The notes under the pieces: model-generated
What the model was told of the DNA's origin: nothing
The model's input: only the letters and a program-made list of their open reading frames with translations
The model's database searches: none
Origin: JACCZR01 sp963830065
Lineage (GTDB): Bacteria > Actinomycetota > Thermoleophilia > Solirubrobacterales > Thermoleophilaceae
NCBI GenBank assembly: GCA_963830065.1
Contig: CAWHLA010000005.1
Coordinates: forward strand, 62,001 to 126,000
Direction of reading: 5' to 3'
DNA: 64,000 bases
In this document: positions 56,969 through 64,000 of the stretch, one piece after another
Position numbering within the stretch: the first letter of the stretch is position 1
Layout of the letters: each line of letters opens with the position of its first letter
Made by a program: the position numbers and the translations under genes

Positions 56969-58120
56969 CTAGCCGGCCACGCGCTCCAGCTCGCCGACCG
57001 CATCGTCGACGGGCGCCTGGGAGGCCATCTCGGCGGCCACCGCGGTGGCGGTCTCGCGGTAGCTCGGATCGGCGAGGACCTCCTCCGTCGCGGCGCGTAT
57101 CGCCGCGGCCTCCGGGGCCACCGCCAGCCCGGCGCCTACCGCCGCCACGCGCTCGGCGTTGACGGGCTGGTCGGCGAACAGGGGCACCACCACCAGCGGG
57201 CGGGCGGCCGCCAGCGAGCCCAGCGTGGTGCCCGACCCGCCGTGGCACACCACCAGCGTTGCGTGGGCCAGGACGTCGGCCTGAGGCACCCAGGCCTCGA
57301 CGTGCACGTTGGGCGGGGCCGAGGCGAAGTCATCCAGGTCGGCGCCCCGACCCACCGTCAGCAGCACGCGGGCGTCCAGTCCCTCCATCGCCTCCACGGC
57401 GGCGCGATAGGCGCCCGCGGACATCTCCATGCCGCCGGCGACGCTGCCGAAGCTGATGTAGACCAGCGGGTCGTCCGCGCCCTGCCACCAGTCGGGAAGC
57501 TCAGCCGGAGCCACCTCCCACGCGGGGTCCGCGAAGCGCAACGTGTGCGCCTGGCCCGGGTCGGCCGGGTCCTCCAGCGCGGCCGGGAACATGGTCAGGT
57601 ACGCCGCCTGGCGCAGCGCGTCCGCGTCCGGGTCGGGGGGCAGGCCCCCATCCGCGCGAATGGCGTCCACGGCGGGCGCGGCCAGCGAGAGAAAGATCGA
57701 CTCGGTGGCCGACAGGCCGGTCCCCACCCGGGCGTGCCTCACGCCGTGCAACTCGGCGGCGAGCGCAGAGCCGAACTCGCCGCTCTCGCGCAGGACCAGG
57801 TCCGGGCGCCACTGCTCGCACGCCTCCAGCAGCCGAGGGAGAGCAGCGGTCGTGTTGAGGCGCCCGAAGATCTCCCCGACAACCAGCTGCTCGGCCTCTT
57901 CGCGGGAGACGGTGGGCACCCGCGCCCAGACGGGGCCGAGCTCCTCTTCGGGCGGTGAGTCGAAGGGCCAGTACTCGAACCCGGCCGCGGCCACGGTGTC
58001 CTCCAGGTCAGGCGGCCCGGCGGCCAGCACCTCGTGGCCGGCGCGCAGGTACGCCCGGGCGAACGGCACGAGCGGCGCAAAGTGGCCGGCGCCGCGGGTC
58101 GAGGAAACGAGCACCCTCAT
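56969..58120 (-). CDS. GT1-family glycosyltransferase (UGT/macrolide-type)
   Basis: The 383-residue protein has the GT-B layout with VLVSSTRGAGHFAPLVPFARA at the N-terminus, VYISFGSVAGGME and the donor motif VVCHGGSGTTLGSLAAARPLV near 290-310 (the HGGxGT hallmark). This matches GT1 enzymes that glycosylate macrolides, carotenoids or sterols. The acceptor is unknown. ATG 58120 is a better start than the much longer open frame, which runs through the SDR gene upstream. It ends eight bases from the glycosyltransferase fusion gene, where GCTAGGCC/GGCCTAGC holds both stops. Confidence 0.88.
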   Translation of the reverse strand: MRVLVSSTRGAGHFAPLVPFARAYLRAGHEVLAAGPPDLEDTVAAAGFEYWPFDSPPEEELGPVWARVPTVSREEAEQLVVGEIFGRLNTTAALPRLLEACEQWRPDLVLRESGEFGSALAAELHGVRHARVGTGLSATESIFLSLAAPAVDAIRADGGLPPDPDADALRQAAYLTMFPAALEDPADPGQAHTLRFADPAWEVAPAELPDWWQGADDPLVYISFGSVAGGMEMSAGAYRAAVEAMEGLDARVLLTVGRGADLDDFASAPPNVHVEAWVPQADVLAHATLVVCHGGSGTTLGSLAAARPLVVVPLFADQPVNAERVAAVGAGLAVAPEAAAIRAATEEVLADPSYRETATAVAAEMASQAPVDDAVGELERVAG

Positions 58121-58151
58121 GCGACGAGTATCTCCTGACGAAAGAGCCTGT

Positions 58152-58441
58152 GTGAAGGCCTTTCCGGTGATCCTCGCGGCCGCGCTGGCGCTGACCCTCG
58201 CCGCGCCCGCGAGCGCGGAGACCCTCCTCCCGCCGCGGGGCAAGGTGCGAGTGGGCCGCTGTGGGGCCGCGACGATCCGCGCTTCGTGCGCCGTCTGTAC
58301 CGCTGGGTGGCCTCCCACCGGCGCGTGCGCATGGTGGTCTACAACCAGGGCGCCCTGCTCAAGCCCCTGCTCCGCCTTCGGCCCGACAGCGCGCGCGAGC
58401 TGCGCCGCCACACGCGCTCGCGGCGATACGCCGTCGGCTAG
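58152..58441 (+). pseudogene. Internally deleted secreted-protein gene (glycosidase-like C-terminus)
   Basis: The gene opens with a clear signal peptide (KAFPVILAAALALTLAAPASA) and LLPPRGKVRVG, then breaks. Without a stop, another frame immediately gives WGRDDPRFVRRLYRWV, VRMVVYNQG and a natural C-terminus (SRRYAVG) ending at TAG 58441. Together this looks like the first 35 and last 60 residues of a larger exported protein, such as the GH26-like proteins common in this group, with most of the middle lost and the frame shifted. The N- and C-terminal halves are only weakly identifiable. It faces the GT1 gene across 31 bases. Confidence 0.55.
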
Positions 58442-58449
58442 GTGACCGG

Positions 58450-59133
58450 CTAGAAGGTGACCGGCTCGCCGTCGCGGAAGAAGCCGCCGGTGGGCCCGTC
58501 GTCGGGCAGGGTGGCCAGCCAGACGACGCCGGCCGCTCCGTCCTCGACCGGCTTCTGGGCGCCGAACTGGTCGCCCATGTCGGTGGCGACGAAGCCGGGG
58601 CAGGCCGAGTTCACCAGCACGCCCTCGTCGGCCAGCTCGGTGGAGAGGATCCGCGTCATCGCGTTCAGCGCCGCCTTGGACACGCGGTAGCCGGGTGACC
58701 AGCCGCCCATCTCGGCCACGCCGCCCATGCCGCTGGAGACGCTGACCACGCGCGGGTGGTCGCTCTGTCGCAGCAGCGGCAGCAGCGCCACGGTCAGGCG
58801 GAAGGCGCCGAAGAAGTTGGTGTCCAAGGCGGCCTGGATCGCTTCGAAGTCGGGATCGGTGCCGGACACTCCCCAGTCGGTGCCCACGCCGGCGTTGTTG
58901 ACGAGCACGTCGACGCGACCCGGGTCCTCGGAGAGCTGCGCGGCGGCGCGCTCGATGCTGGCGGCGTCCGAGACGTCGAGCGTCAGCGGCCGCCCGCCGA
59001 CCGCTTCGGCGGCCTCGCGCGCTTTGTCCTCGTCGCGCGCCGACACGATCACGTCGTAGTCCTTCTCGGCGAGCTGGCGGGCCACCTCGCGGCCGATGCC
59101 CCGGTTGGCGCCGGTGACGAGGGCGACGGTCAC
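58450..59133 (-). CDS. SDR-family oxidoreductase
   Basis: The 227-residue classical short-chain dehydrogenase has TVALVTGANRGIGREVA at its start, NNAGVGTDWG, the catalytic serine in VVSVSSGMGG, and YRVSKAALNAM (Tyr-x-x-x-Lys). The sequence is near carbonyl-reductase-like, NADPH-dependent SDRs. The start is GTG 59133; the frame continues upstream only through the divergent dehydrogenase gene. TAGGGT ends eight bases before the GTG. Substrate is unknown. Confidence 0.88.
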   Translation of the reverse strand: MTVALVTGANRGIGREVARQLAEKDYDVIVSARDEDKAREAAEAVGGRPLTLDVSDAASIERAAAQLSEDPGRVDVLVNNAGVGTDWGVSGTDPDFEAIQAALDTNFFGAFRLTVALLPLLRQSDHPRVVSVSSGMGGVAEMGGWSPGYRVSKAALNAMTRILSTELADEGVLVNSACPGFVATDMGDQFGAQKPVEDGAAGVVWLATLPDDGPTGGFFRDGEPVTF

Positions 59134-59141
59134 GCGGATTG

Positions 59142-59151
59142 ACCCTACCGT
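59142..59151. promoter_or_regulatory. Back-to-back -10 boxes, ACCCTACCGT
   Basis: The ten bases read TAGGGT on the minus strand (eight bases before the SDR GTG) and TACCGT on the plus strand (seven bases before the alcohol dehydrogenase GTG 59159). They share the central TA, the same layout as at 54648. Confidence 0.55.
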
Positions 59152-59158
59152 GGCAGTG

Positions 59159-60136
59159 GTGAAGGCGGCGATCCTGGACGCCCAGCGCAGTCCGCTGCGG
59201 GTGGACGAGGTTCCCGAGCCCGAGCCCGGGCCTGGCGAGGTGCTGTTGAGGGTGCGGGCCTGCGGTATCTGCCGCACCGACCTCCACATCCTCGACGGAG
59301 AGCTGACCGACCCCAAGCTGCCGCTGCTGCTCGGCCATCAGATCGTCGCCGAGGCGGCTGAGGACGGCGAGCGCTTCGGAGCCGGCGACCGGGTGGGCGT
59401 GCCCTGGCTGGGCTGGGCGTGCGGCAAGTGCTCGTACTGCCGGTCGGGGCGGGAGAACCTGTGCCCGTGGGCCCGGTTCACCGGCTACCACCGCGACGGC
59501 GGGTACGCCGAGTACGCCGTAGCCGACGAGCGCTTCTGCCTGCCCCTGCCCGACGACCACCCCGATCTTCAGACCGCGCCGCTGCTGTGCGCCGGGCTGA
59601 TCGGCTACCGGACCCTGTCGTTCGCCGGCGACGCCGAGCGCCTCGGCATCTACGGATTTGGGGCGGCCGCCCACATCGTCTGCCAGGTCGCCCTGCACGA
59701 GGGGCGGCGGGTGTTCGCCTTCACCCGCGAGGGCGACACCGCCGCGCAGGGCTTCGCCCGCGACCTCGGCGCCGAGTGGGCGGGGGCATCCGGCGACACC
59801 CCGCCGGAGGAGCTCGACGCCGCGCTCGTCTTCGCCCCCGCGGGTGAGGTGGTGCCGGCAGCGCTGCGCGCGGTGGCCCCTGGCGGCACTGTGGTCTGCG
59901 GCGGCATCCACATGAGCGACATCCCCTCGATGCCCTACGAGATCCTGTGGGGAGAGCGGGTCCTGCGCTCGGTGGCCAACCTCACGCGCGCCGACGGGGA
60001 GCGCTTCCTGGCCGTCGCCCCCGCGGTGCCGGTGCACACCGAGGTCGAGTCCTTCCCGCTCGAGCGGGCTCAGGAGGCGCTGGACAGCCTGCGGGCGGGG
60101 CGGATCAGGGGCGCCGGAGTGCTGACCGTCGGCTAG
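59159..60136 (+). CDS. Zinc-dependent alcohol dehydrogenase (AdhA-like)
   Basis: The 325-residue medium-chain dehydrogenase has the catalytic zinc set in CGICRTDLHILDGEL and GHQIVAEA, and the structural zinc cluster GKCSYCRSGRENLC with GWACGKC. The nucleotide domain reads LGIYGFGAAAHIVCQVA. It oxidises or reduces an alcohol/aldehyde with NAD(P). I chose GTG 59159; GTG 59150 and 59156 lie just before it. It is divergent from the SDR gene, sharing the central promoter bases, and is followed 29 bases later by the CHAD gene. Confidence 0.9.
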   Translation: MKAAILDAQRSPLRVDEVPEPEPGPGEVLLRVRACGICRTDLHILDGELTDPKLPLLLGHQIVAEAAEDGERFGAGDRVGVPWLGWACGKCSYCRSGRENLCPWARFTGYHRDGGYAEYAVADERFCLPLPDDHPDLQTAPLLCAGLIGYRTLSFAGDAERLGIYGFGAAAHIVCQVALHEGRRVFAFTREGDTAAQGFARDLGAEWAGASGDTPPEELDAALVFAPAGEVVPAALRAVAPGGTVVCGGIHMSDIPSMPYEILWGERVLRSVANLTRADGERFLAVAPAVPVHTEVESFPLERAQEALDSLRAGRIRGAGVLTVG

Positions 60137-60165
60137 GCCGCGACGTTGCCAAACTCCGAGGGAGG

Positions 60166-61521
60166 ATGACCTACAAGCTCGAAGCTCGCGAGGGGATGGC
60201 CAGCGGCGTGCGCCGCATCGTGGGCGAGGAGATCGACTCGGCGCTGGCGGACCTGCGCACGGAGCCGCTCACCGACGAGGCCGTTCACGAGGCCCGCAAG
60301 AGCCTGAAGAAGTCGCGCTCGGCGCTGCGCCTGCTGCGCTCGGACCTGGGCAACGACGTGCGCAAGCGCGAGAACGCGGTGATGCGCGATGCCGCCAAGC
60401 GGCTGTCGGGCGCCCGCGACGCGCAGGTGATGCTGGACACCCTGGACAAGCTCGCGGCCGATCCGCGCTCGGTGCTGCCCGCGGCGGCAGTCAGGCGCCT
60501 CAAGCAGTTGCTGGAGGCGCGCCGCGACGAGCTCAAGCGCGACGCCAACCTGGAGGCCGAGGCGGCGCGGGCCGCTGAGGAGCTCACCGCCGTGCGTCAG
60601 CGGCTGGAGGACTGGCCGCTGGAGGAAGAGGGATTCGACGAGGCCGCCGCCGGGCTGCGGCGCATACACCGCCGCGGCCGGGACGCGATGCAGGCGGCGC
60701 TCAAGAAGGGCGACGACGATTCCTGGCACGAGTGGCGCAAGCGCGTGAAGGACCTCTGGTACGCCCTGCGGATTCTCAAGCCGGTCGCCTCCGAGCAGCT
60801 CTCCGGGGCGGTGGACGAGGCCAGCGAACTGAGCGACCTGCTCGGCGACCACAACGACCTCGCGGTGCTGGCCGAGACCGTGCGCGAGTACGAGGACGAG
60901 CTCGAGCCCGGCCACGCGGAGCTCGTGCAGGCCGCGCTGGCCACCCGTCGCGACGGCCTGCGGCTCGCCGCGGTGCCCCTGGGCATGCGCCTGTTCGCCG
61001 AGAAGCCGAAGGCCTTCTCGCGCCGGCTGGAGGGTCAGTGGGACGCCCGCGAGCCGCAGCTCGCCGCCGACGCCACCTGGATGCCGCCGGAGCTCGTATC
61101 CCAGATCCGGGGGATCCTGGTGGCCAAGGAGGAGGCGGCGCCGTCCGAGCGCCGCAAGATCTCCGCCGCGCTGCCGGGGCTGGGCTTCCGCATCCGCGAC
61201 TTCTCCGAGCACGTCCCGTCTCACCGGGGCGGCTTCTCGGTCGCCGATTTCGACCTGCTGATCGAGAAGGGCATCATCCGCGTGGGCCCGCCGCCGGCGC
61301 CGCGCGGCCTGGCCAAGGGCAAGGCGAAGCAGACTGGCAACGGGAGCAAGGCCTCCGCGCCCGAGCCCGAACCGGATCCCGAGCCCGAACCGGATCCCGA
61401 GCCCGACGCGCCACCCAGCCGGGCGATCGAGCCCCGCCGCCAGCAGCGCCCCGACCTGGTGCGCGACCCGCTGCGCCTGGCCTTGGGCGTGGCCCGCTGG
61501 GCCCGCCGCCGCCTGGGCTAG
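60166..61521 (+). CDS. CHAD-domain protein, possible polyphosphate-binding
   Basis: The 451-residue protein is a CHAD domain: AVHEARKSLKKSRSALRLLR with the conserved His and lysines, then SGARDAQVMLDTLDKLA, and a second half with HEWRKRVKDLWYALRILKP. Both halves form antiparallel helices lined with basic residues that hold polyphosphate. After residue 330 a non-CHAD segment, an acidic Glu-Pro-Asp repeat (about 400-416) and a basic tail follow. ATG 60166 has a GGGAGG site. A Ppx-type phosphatase gene lies 9 kb away, so both may serve polyphosphate handling. Confidence 0.88.
   Translation: MTYKLEAREGMASGVRRIVGEEIDSALADLRTEPLTDEAVHEARKSLKKSRSALRLLRSDLGNDVRKRENAVMRDAAKRLSGARDAQVMLDTLDKLAADPRSVLPAAAVRRLKQLLEARRDELKRDANLEAEAARAAEELTAVRQRLEDWPLEEEGFDEAAAGLRRIHRRGRDAMQAALKKGDDDSWHEWRKRVKDLWYALRILKPVASEQLSGAVDEASELSDLLGDHNDLAVLAETVREYEDELEPGHAELVQAALATRRDGLRLAAVPLGMRLFAEKPKAFSRRLEGQWDAREPQLAADATWMPPELVSQIRGILVAKEEAAPSERRKISAALPGLGFRIRDFSEHVPSHRGGFSVADFDLLIEKGIIRVGPPPAPRGLAKGKAKQTGNGSKASAPEPEPDPEPEPDPEPDAPPSRAIEPRRQQRPDLVRDPLRLALGVARWARRRLG
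61363..61406 (+). repeat. 18-bp tandem repeat in the CHAD gene
   Basis: GAGCCCGAACCGGATCCC occurs twice in tandem (61363-61380, 61381-61398), followed by a partial third copy. It encodes the Glu-Pro-Asp-Pro linker and could change length by slippage without shifting the frame. Confidence 0.8.
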
Positions 61522-61532
61522 CGGCACCCGGC

Positions 61533-61560
61533 CAACCTTGCCACAACTTTGTCAAGGTTG
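61533..61560. promoter_or_regulatory. Inverted repeat CAACCTTG-N12-CAAGGTTG before metH
   Basis: The 8-bp arms lie in the 56-base gap between the CHAD gene and metH, directly upstream of the -10-like TAGCCT (61564-61569). An operator for metH or a terminator for the CHAD gene are both possible. The 12-base spacer and absent U-tract favour an operator. Confidence 0.5.
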
Positions 61561-61577
61561 CGCTAGCCTCTGTCGGC

Positions 61578-64000
61578 GTGGCCGAGCGGGACTATCTGAG
61601 CGCAATTGCGGAGCGCGTCGTCGTCTTTGACGGCGGCATGGGCGCGACGCTGGAGCAGTTCGACCTCACCCAGGAGGACTACGGGGGCCTGGAGGGCAAG
61701 TGCCACGAGGCGCTGGTCCTCAACCGCCCCGATGTGATCGAGGGCGTCCACTCCTCCATGCTCGACGCAGGCGCCGAGGTGCTCGAGACCGACACCTTCC
61801 AGGCCAGCCGCCTCAAGCTCGAGGAGTGGGGGCTCGACGACCACACGCTGGAGATCAACCAGAAGGCGGCCGAGATCGCCCGCAAGGCCGCGGGCGAAAG
61901 CCGCTTCGTCGCCGGCTCGATCGGCCCCACCGGCCATCTGCCCGCCTCCGACGACCCCACCCTCGGCAAGATCAGCTTCCGCGAGCTGGCGACCATCTTC
62001 GAGGAGCAGGCCCGCGGCCTCACCGAGGGCGGCGCCGACCTGATCATCATCGAGACCGCCCAGGACATCCTGGAGGTCAAGGCCGCCATCTTCGGCGCGC
62101 GCGAGGCGTTCAAGAACACCGGCAAGACGCTTCCCATCCAGATCAGCGTCTCCCTGCTTCCCAACGGCGGCAAGATGCTGCTGGGCACCGACATCCAGGC
62201 GGTGCTCACCACCCTCACCGCGCTCGACGTGCAGGCCATCGGCCTGAACTGCTCGACCGGCCCCGAGGACATGCGCGACGCGATCCGCTTCCTCGGCGAG
62301 ACCTCCCCGCTGCCGGTCCACTGCATCCCCAACGCCGGCCTGCCCCTCCAGGGGCCCGACGGCGAGACGATCTTCCCCGAGGAGCCCGGGCCCCTGAGCG
62401 ACACGCTGGGCGACTTCGTCGAGCGCTACGGCGTCGGCATCGTCGGCGGCTGCTGCGGCACCACGCCGGACCACATCAAGGCGATCGTGGACAAGGTCGG
62501 CGGCAAGTCCGTCGGCGAGCGGCCCGAGCCGGGCGAGGCGATGGTCTCGAGCATGATGACCGCCGCCCCGCTGGTCCAGGAGCCGCGCCCGACGCTGGTG
62601 GGCGAGCGAGTGAACTCCCAGGGCTCGCGCAAGGCCAAGGAGATGCTGCTGGCCGACGACTACGACGGCCTGGTCACGGTCGCCGAGGACCAGGTGACCG
62701 GCGGCGCCCACGTGCTCGACCTGTGCGTCGCGCTCACCGAGCGCCAGGACGAGGACGAGCAGATGCGCGAGGTCGCCAAGCGCGTGTCGCTGACCCAGCC
62801 CGCGCCGATCCAGGTCGACTCCACCGAGCCCGAGGTGATCGAGAAGGCGCTGGAGCAGATCCCCGGTCGCGCGATCGTCAACTCCATCAACCTCGAGGCC
62901 GGCCGCGACAAGGCCGACACCGTGATTCCCGTGGCCAAGGCCCACGGCGCCGCGCTGATCGCGCTGACCATCGACGAGGTCGGCATGGCCAAGACCGCCG
63001 ACCGCAAGGTCGAGATCGCCACCCGCATCAAGGAGATCGCCTGCGACGAGCACGGGCTCGATCCCGAGGCGCTGATCTTCGATGCCCTGACCTTCACGCT
63101 GACCACCGGGGACGAGGAGTGGCGGCCGAGCGCCGTCGAGACCATCGAGGGCATCAGGCGCATCAAGGCCGAGGTGCCGGGCGTCAAGACCTCGCTGGGA
63201 GTCTCCAACGTGAGCTTCGGCGTCTCGCCGCCCGCCCGCGCAGCGCTGAACTCCGTCTTCCTGCACCACTGCGTCGAGGCCGGGCTAGACCTGGCGATGG
63301 TCAACCCGAACCACATCACGCCCTACGGCGAGATCCCCGAGGAAGACCGCAAGCTCACCGATGCGCTGGTCCTCAACGAGTCCGAGGACGCCCTGGAGAA
63401 GTTCATCGCGCACTTCGAGAGCAAGGGCGAGGAGGAGGAGGTCACGGCCGCCGACGCCACCGAGGGCATGGAGCCCGAGGAGGCGCTGCACTGGCACATC
63501 CTGCGCCGCAAGAAGGAGGGCGTGGAGGACCAGATCGACAAGTCGGTCGAGAAGATCGGCGCCGTTCCCACCCTGAACGAGGTGCTGCTGCCCGCCATGA
63601 AGGAAGTGGGCGACAAGTTCGGCGCCGGCGAGCTGATCCTGCCCTTCGTGCTGCAGTCGGCGACCGTCATGAAGCGCGCCGTAGCCCAGCTGGAGAACTA
63701 CCTCGAGCGCACCGCTGACTACACCAAGGGCACCGTGGTCCTCGCCACCGTGTTCGGCGACGTGCACGACATCGGCAAGTCGCTGGTCAACACCATCCTC
63801 ACCAACAACGGCTACACGGTGGTCGACCTCGGCAAGCAGGTTCCGATCGACACCATCATCAGCGCGGCCGAGGAGCACAACGCGGACGCCATCGGCCTCT
63901 CCGCCCTGCTCGTTTCCACCTCCAAGCAGATGCCGGCCTGCGTGGGCGAGCTGTACGAGCGCGGCCACGAGTTCCCGGTGCTGATCGGCGGCGCGGCCAT
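61578..64000 (+). CDS. metH: Cobalamin-dependent methionine synthase (3' partial)
   Basis: The gene runs off the right edge; 807 codons are visible. MetH methylates homocysteine using methyl-B12 and methyltetrahydrofolate. The homocysteine domain starts at FDGGMGATLE and holds the zinc cysteines in LNCSTG (about 224) and GGCCGTTPDH (about 291). The folate domain begins with LVGERVNSQGSRKA (about 340). The B12 cap and binding domains follow, with DVHDIGKSLV (about 728; the DxHxxG His that ligates cobalt) and LSALLVSTSKQMP. GTG 61578 lies eight bases after TAGCCT. The reactivation domain would be beyond the window. Confidence 0.95.
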   Translation, partial: MAERDYLSAIAERVVVFDGGMGATLEQFDLTQEDYGGLEGKCHEALVLNRPDVIEGVHSSMLDAGAEVLETDTFQASRLKLEEWGLDDHTLEINQKAAEIARKAAGESRFVAGSIGPTGHLPASDDPTLGKISFRELATIFEEQARGLTEGGADLIIIETAQDILEVKAAIFGAREAFKNTGKTLPIQISVSLLPNGGKMLLGTDIQAVLTTLTALDVQAIGLNCSTGPEDMRDAIRFLGETSPLPVHCIPNAGLPLQGPDGETIFPEEPGPLSDTLGDFVERYGVGIVGGCCGTTPDHIKAIVDKVGGKSVGERPEPGEAMVSSMMTAAPLVQEPRPTLVGERVNSQGSRKAKEMLLADDYDGLVTVAEDQVTGGAHVLDLCVALTERQDEDEQMREVAKRVSLTQPAPIQVDSTEPEVIEKALEQIPGRAIVNSINLEAGRDKADTVIPVAKAHGAALIALTIDEVGMAKTADRKVEIATRIKEIACDEHGLDPEALIFDALTFTLTTGDEEWRPSAVETIEGIRRIKAEVPGVKTSLGVSNVSFGVSPPARAALNSVFLHHCVEAGLDLAMVNPNHITPYGEIPEEDRKLTDALVLNESEDALEKFIAHFESKGEEEEVTAADATEGMEPEEALHWHILRRKKEGVEDQIDKSVEKIGAVPTLNEVLLPAMKEVGDKFGAGELILPFVLQSATVMKRAVAQLENYLERTADYTKGTVVLATVFGDVHDIGKSLVNTILTNNGYTVVDLGKQVPIDTIISAAEEHNADAIGLSALLVSTSKQMPACVGELYERGHEFPVLIGGAA

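Noticed and set aside
58121..60037. Upstream extension of the GT1 glycosyltransferase to over 1000 codons
   Set aside because: The extension runs antisense through the deleted-gene, SDR and dehydrogenase region and lacks any motif; ATG 58120 begins the normal GT1 sequence.
61363..61406. CRISPR-like or satellite repeat
   Set aside because: Two and a half 18-bp copies in frame inside a coding linker, with no spacers.
61500..61577. B12 riboswitch before metH
   Set aside because: Only 56 bases separate the genes, too short for a cobalamin riboswitch, and no B12-box-like sequence is seen.
61563..63269. Long minus-strand open frame (about 568 codons) opposite metH
   Set aside because: It is rich in Leu, Asp, Gly and Val with no domain motif. 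High G+C codon bias leaves antisense frames open, and the plus strand encodes clear MetH.
61700..63718. Long plus-strand frame inside metH giving Arg/Pro/Gly-rich protein
   Set aside because: It is a frame-shifted shadow of metH, low in complexity; the MetH frame is continuous to the window edge.

Overview
The window is about 70% G+C by eye and has dense gene packing, many GTG/TTG starts and four-base start/stop overlaps. It is a chromosomal segment of a high-GC actinobacterium. The gene types (LipJ-like hydrolase-cyclase, FprA-type reductase, actinobacterial HemQ-like protein, PGPGW and holin-X membrane proteins, many acyl-CoA enzymes) would suit the Thermoleophilia/Solirubrobacterales, but that placement is inference. 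I see no tRNA, rRNA, CRISPR array, insertion sequence, phage or conjugation genes. This looks like core metabolism rather than a mobile island.

Layout. 1-9 kb: end of a fused membrane/spermidine-synthase gene, a nitrilase-family enzyme, an acyl-CoA ligase, a bioB-bioF-bioD-PGPGW operon on the minus strand (no bioA in view), a GT39 membrane glycosyltransferase and an unknown gene. 9-16 kb: an enoyl-CoA hydratase with a stand-alone biotin carrier; then a lipid-centred run of hydrolase-adenylyl cyclase fusion, glycerol kinase and PlsC-type acyltransferase; then a two-domain wall hydrolase and a lipoprotein behind three 11-bp-spaced repeats. 16-22 kb: metallo-hydrolase, PadR regulator, carotenoid oxygenase, a degenerate SDR, a Tat-exported ferritin-like protein, an SDR and a decayed chagasin-like gene. 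22-36 kb: an acyl-CoA dehydrogenase operon, a serine hydrolase, amidase and TetR, a cupin protein, and an eight-gene acyl-CoA catabolic operon ending in a MerR gene. The dehydrogenase operon and the eight-gene operon carry nearly the same 16-bp palindrome at their promoters. The enzymes could act in series on branched acyl-CoAs.

36-47 kb: an EamA exporter operon divergent from an Lrp regulator; nitrilase-TetR; four small membrane-protein genes; DegV with a frameshifted AI-2E-type permease; a DksA-like zinc-finger protein; an epimerase; and a Fe-S module (BolA-Grx4 divergent from an IscA/ErpA protein). 47-64 kb: DNA glycosylase-ABC1 kinase, FAH-family hydrolase, Ppx/GppA phosphatase, FprA-type reductase, DUF2855, HemQ-like protein, a glycosyltransferase fused to a flippase-like membrane domain, a second glycosyltransferase, an internally deleted gene, SDR, zinc alcohol dehydrogenase, a CHAD protein and the 5' part of metH, which runs off the window.

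Two genome-scale features stand out. Many genes look leaderless: a TANNNT hexamer ends 6-10 nt before the start codon. At several divergent pairs the two -10 boxes are fused back to back around one shared TA. At least four loci (21.5, 32.3, 42.5 and 58.2 kb) are broken by frameshift or internal deletion, which means either real decay or base-level assembly errors. I found no defence system or secondary-metabolite cluster. The best candidate for something undescribed is the two-operon acyl-CoA regulon, followed by the cyclase-hydrolase/glpK/plsC unit.
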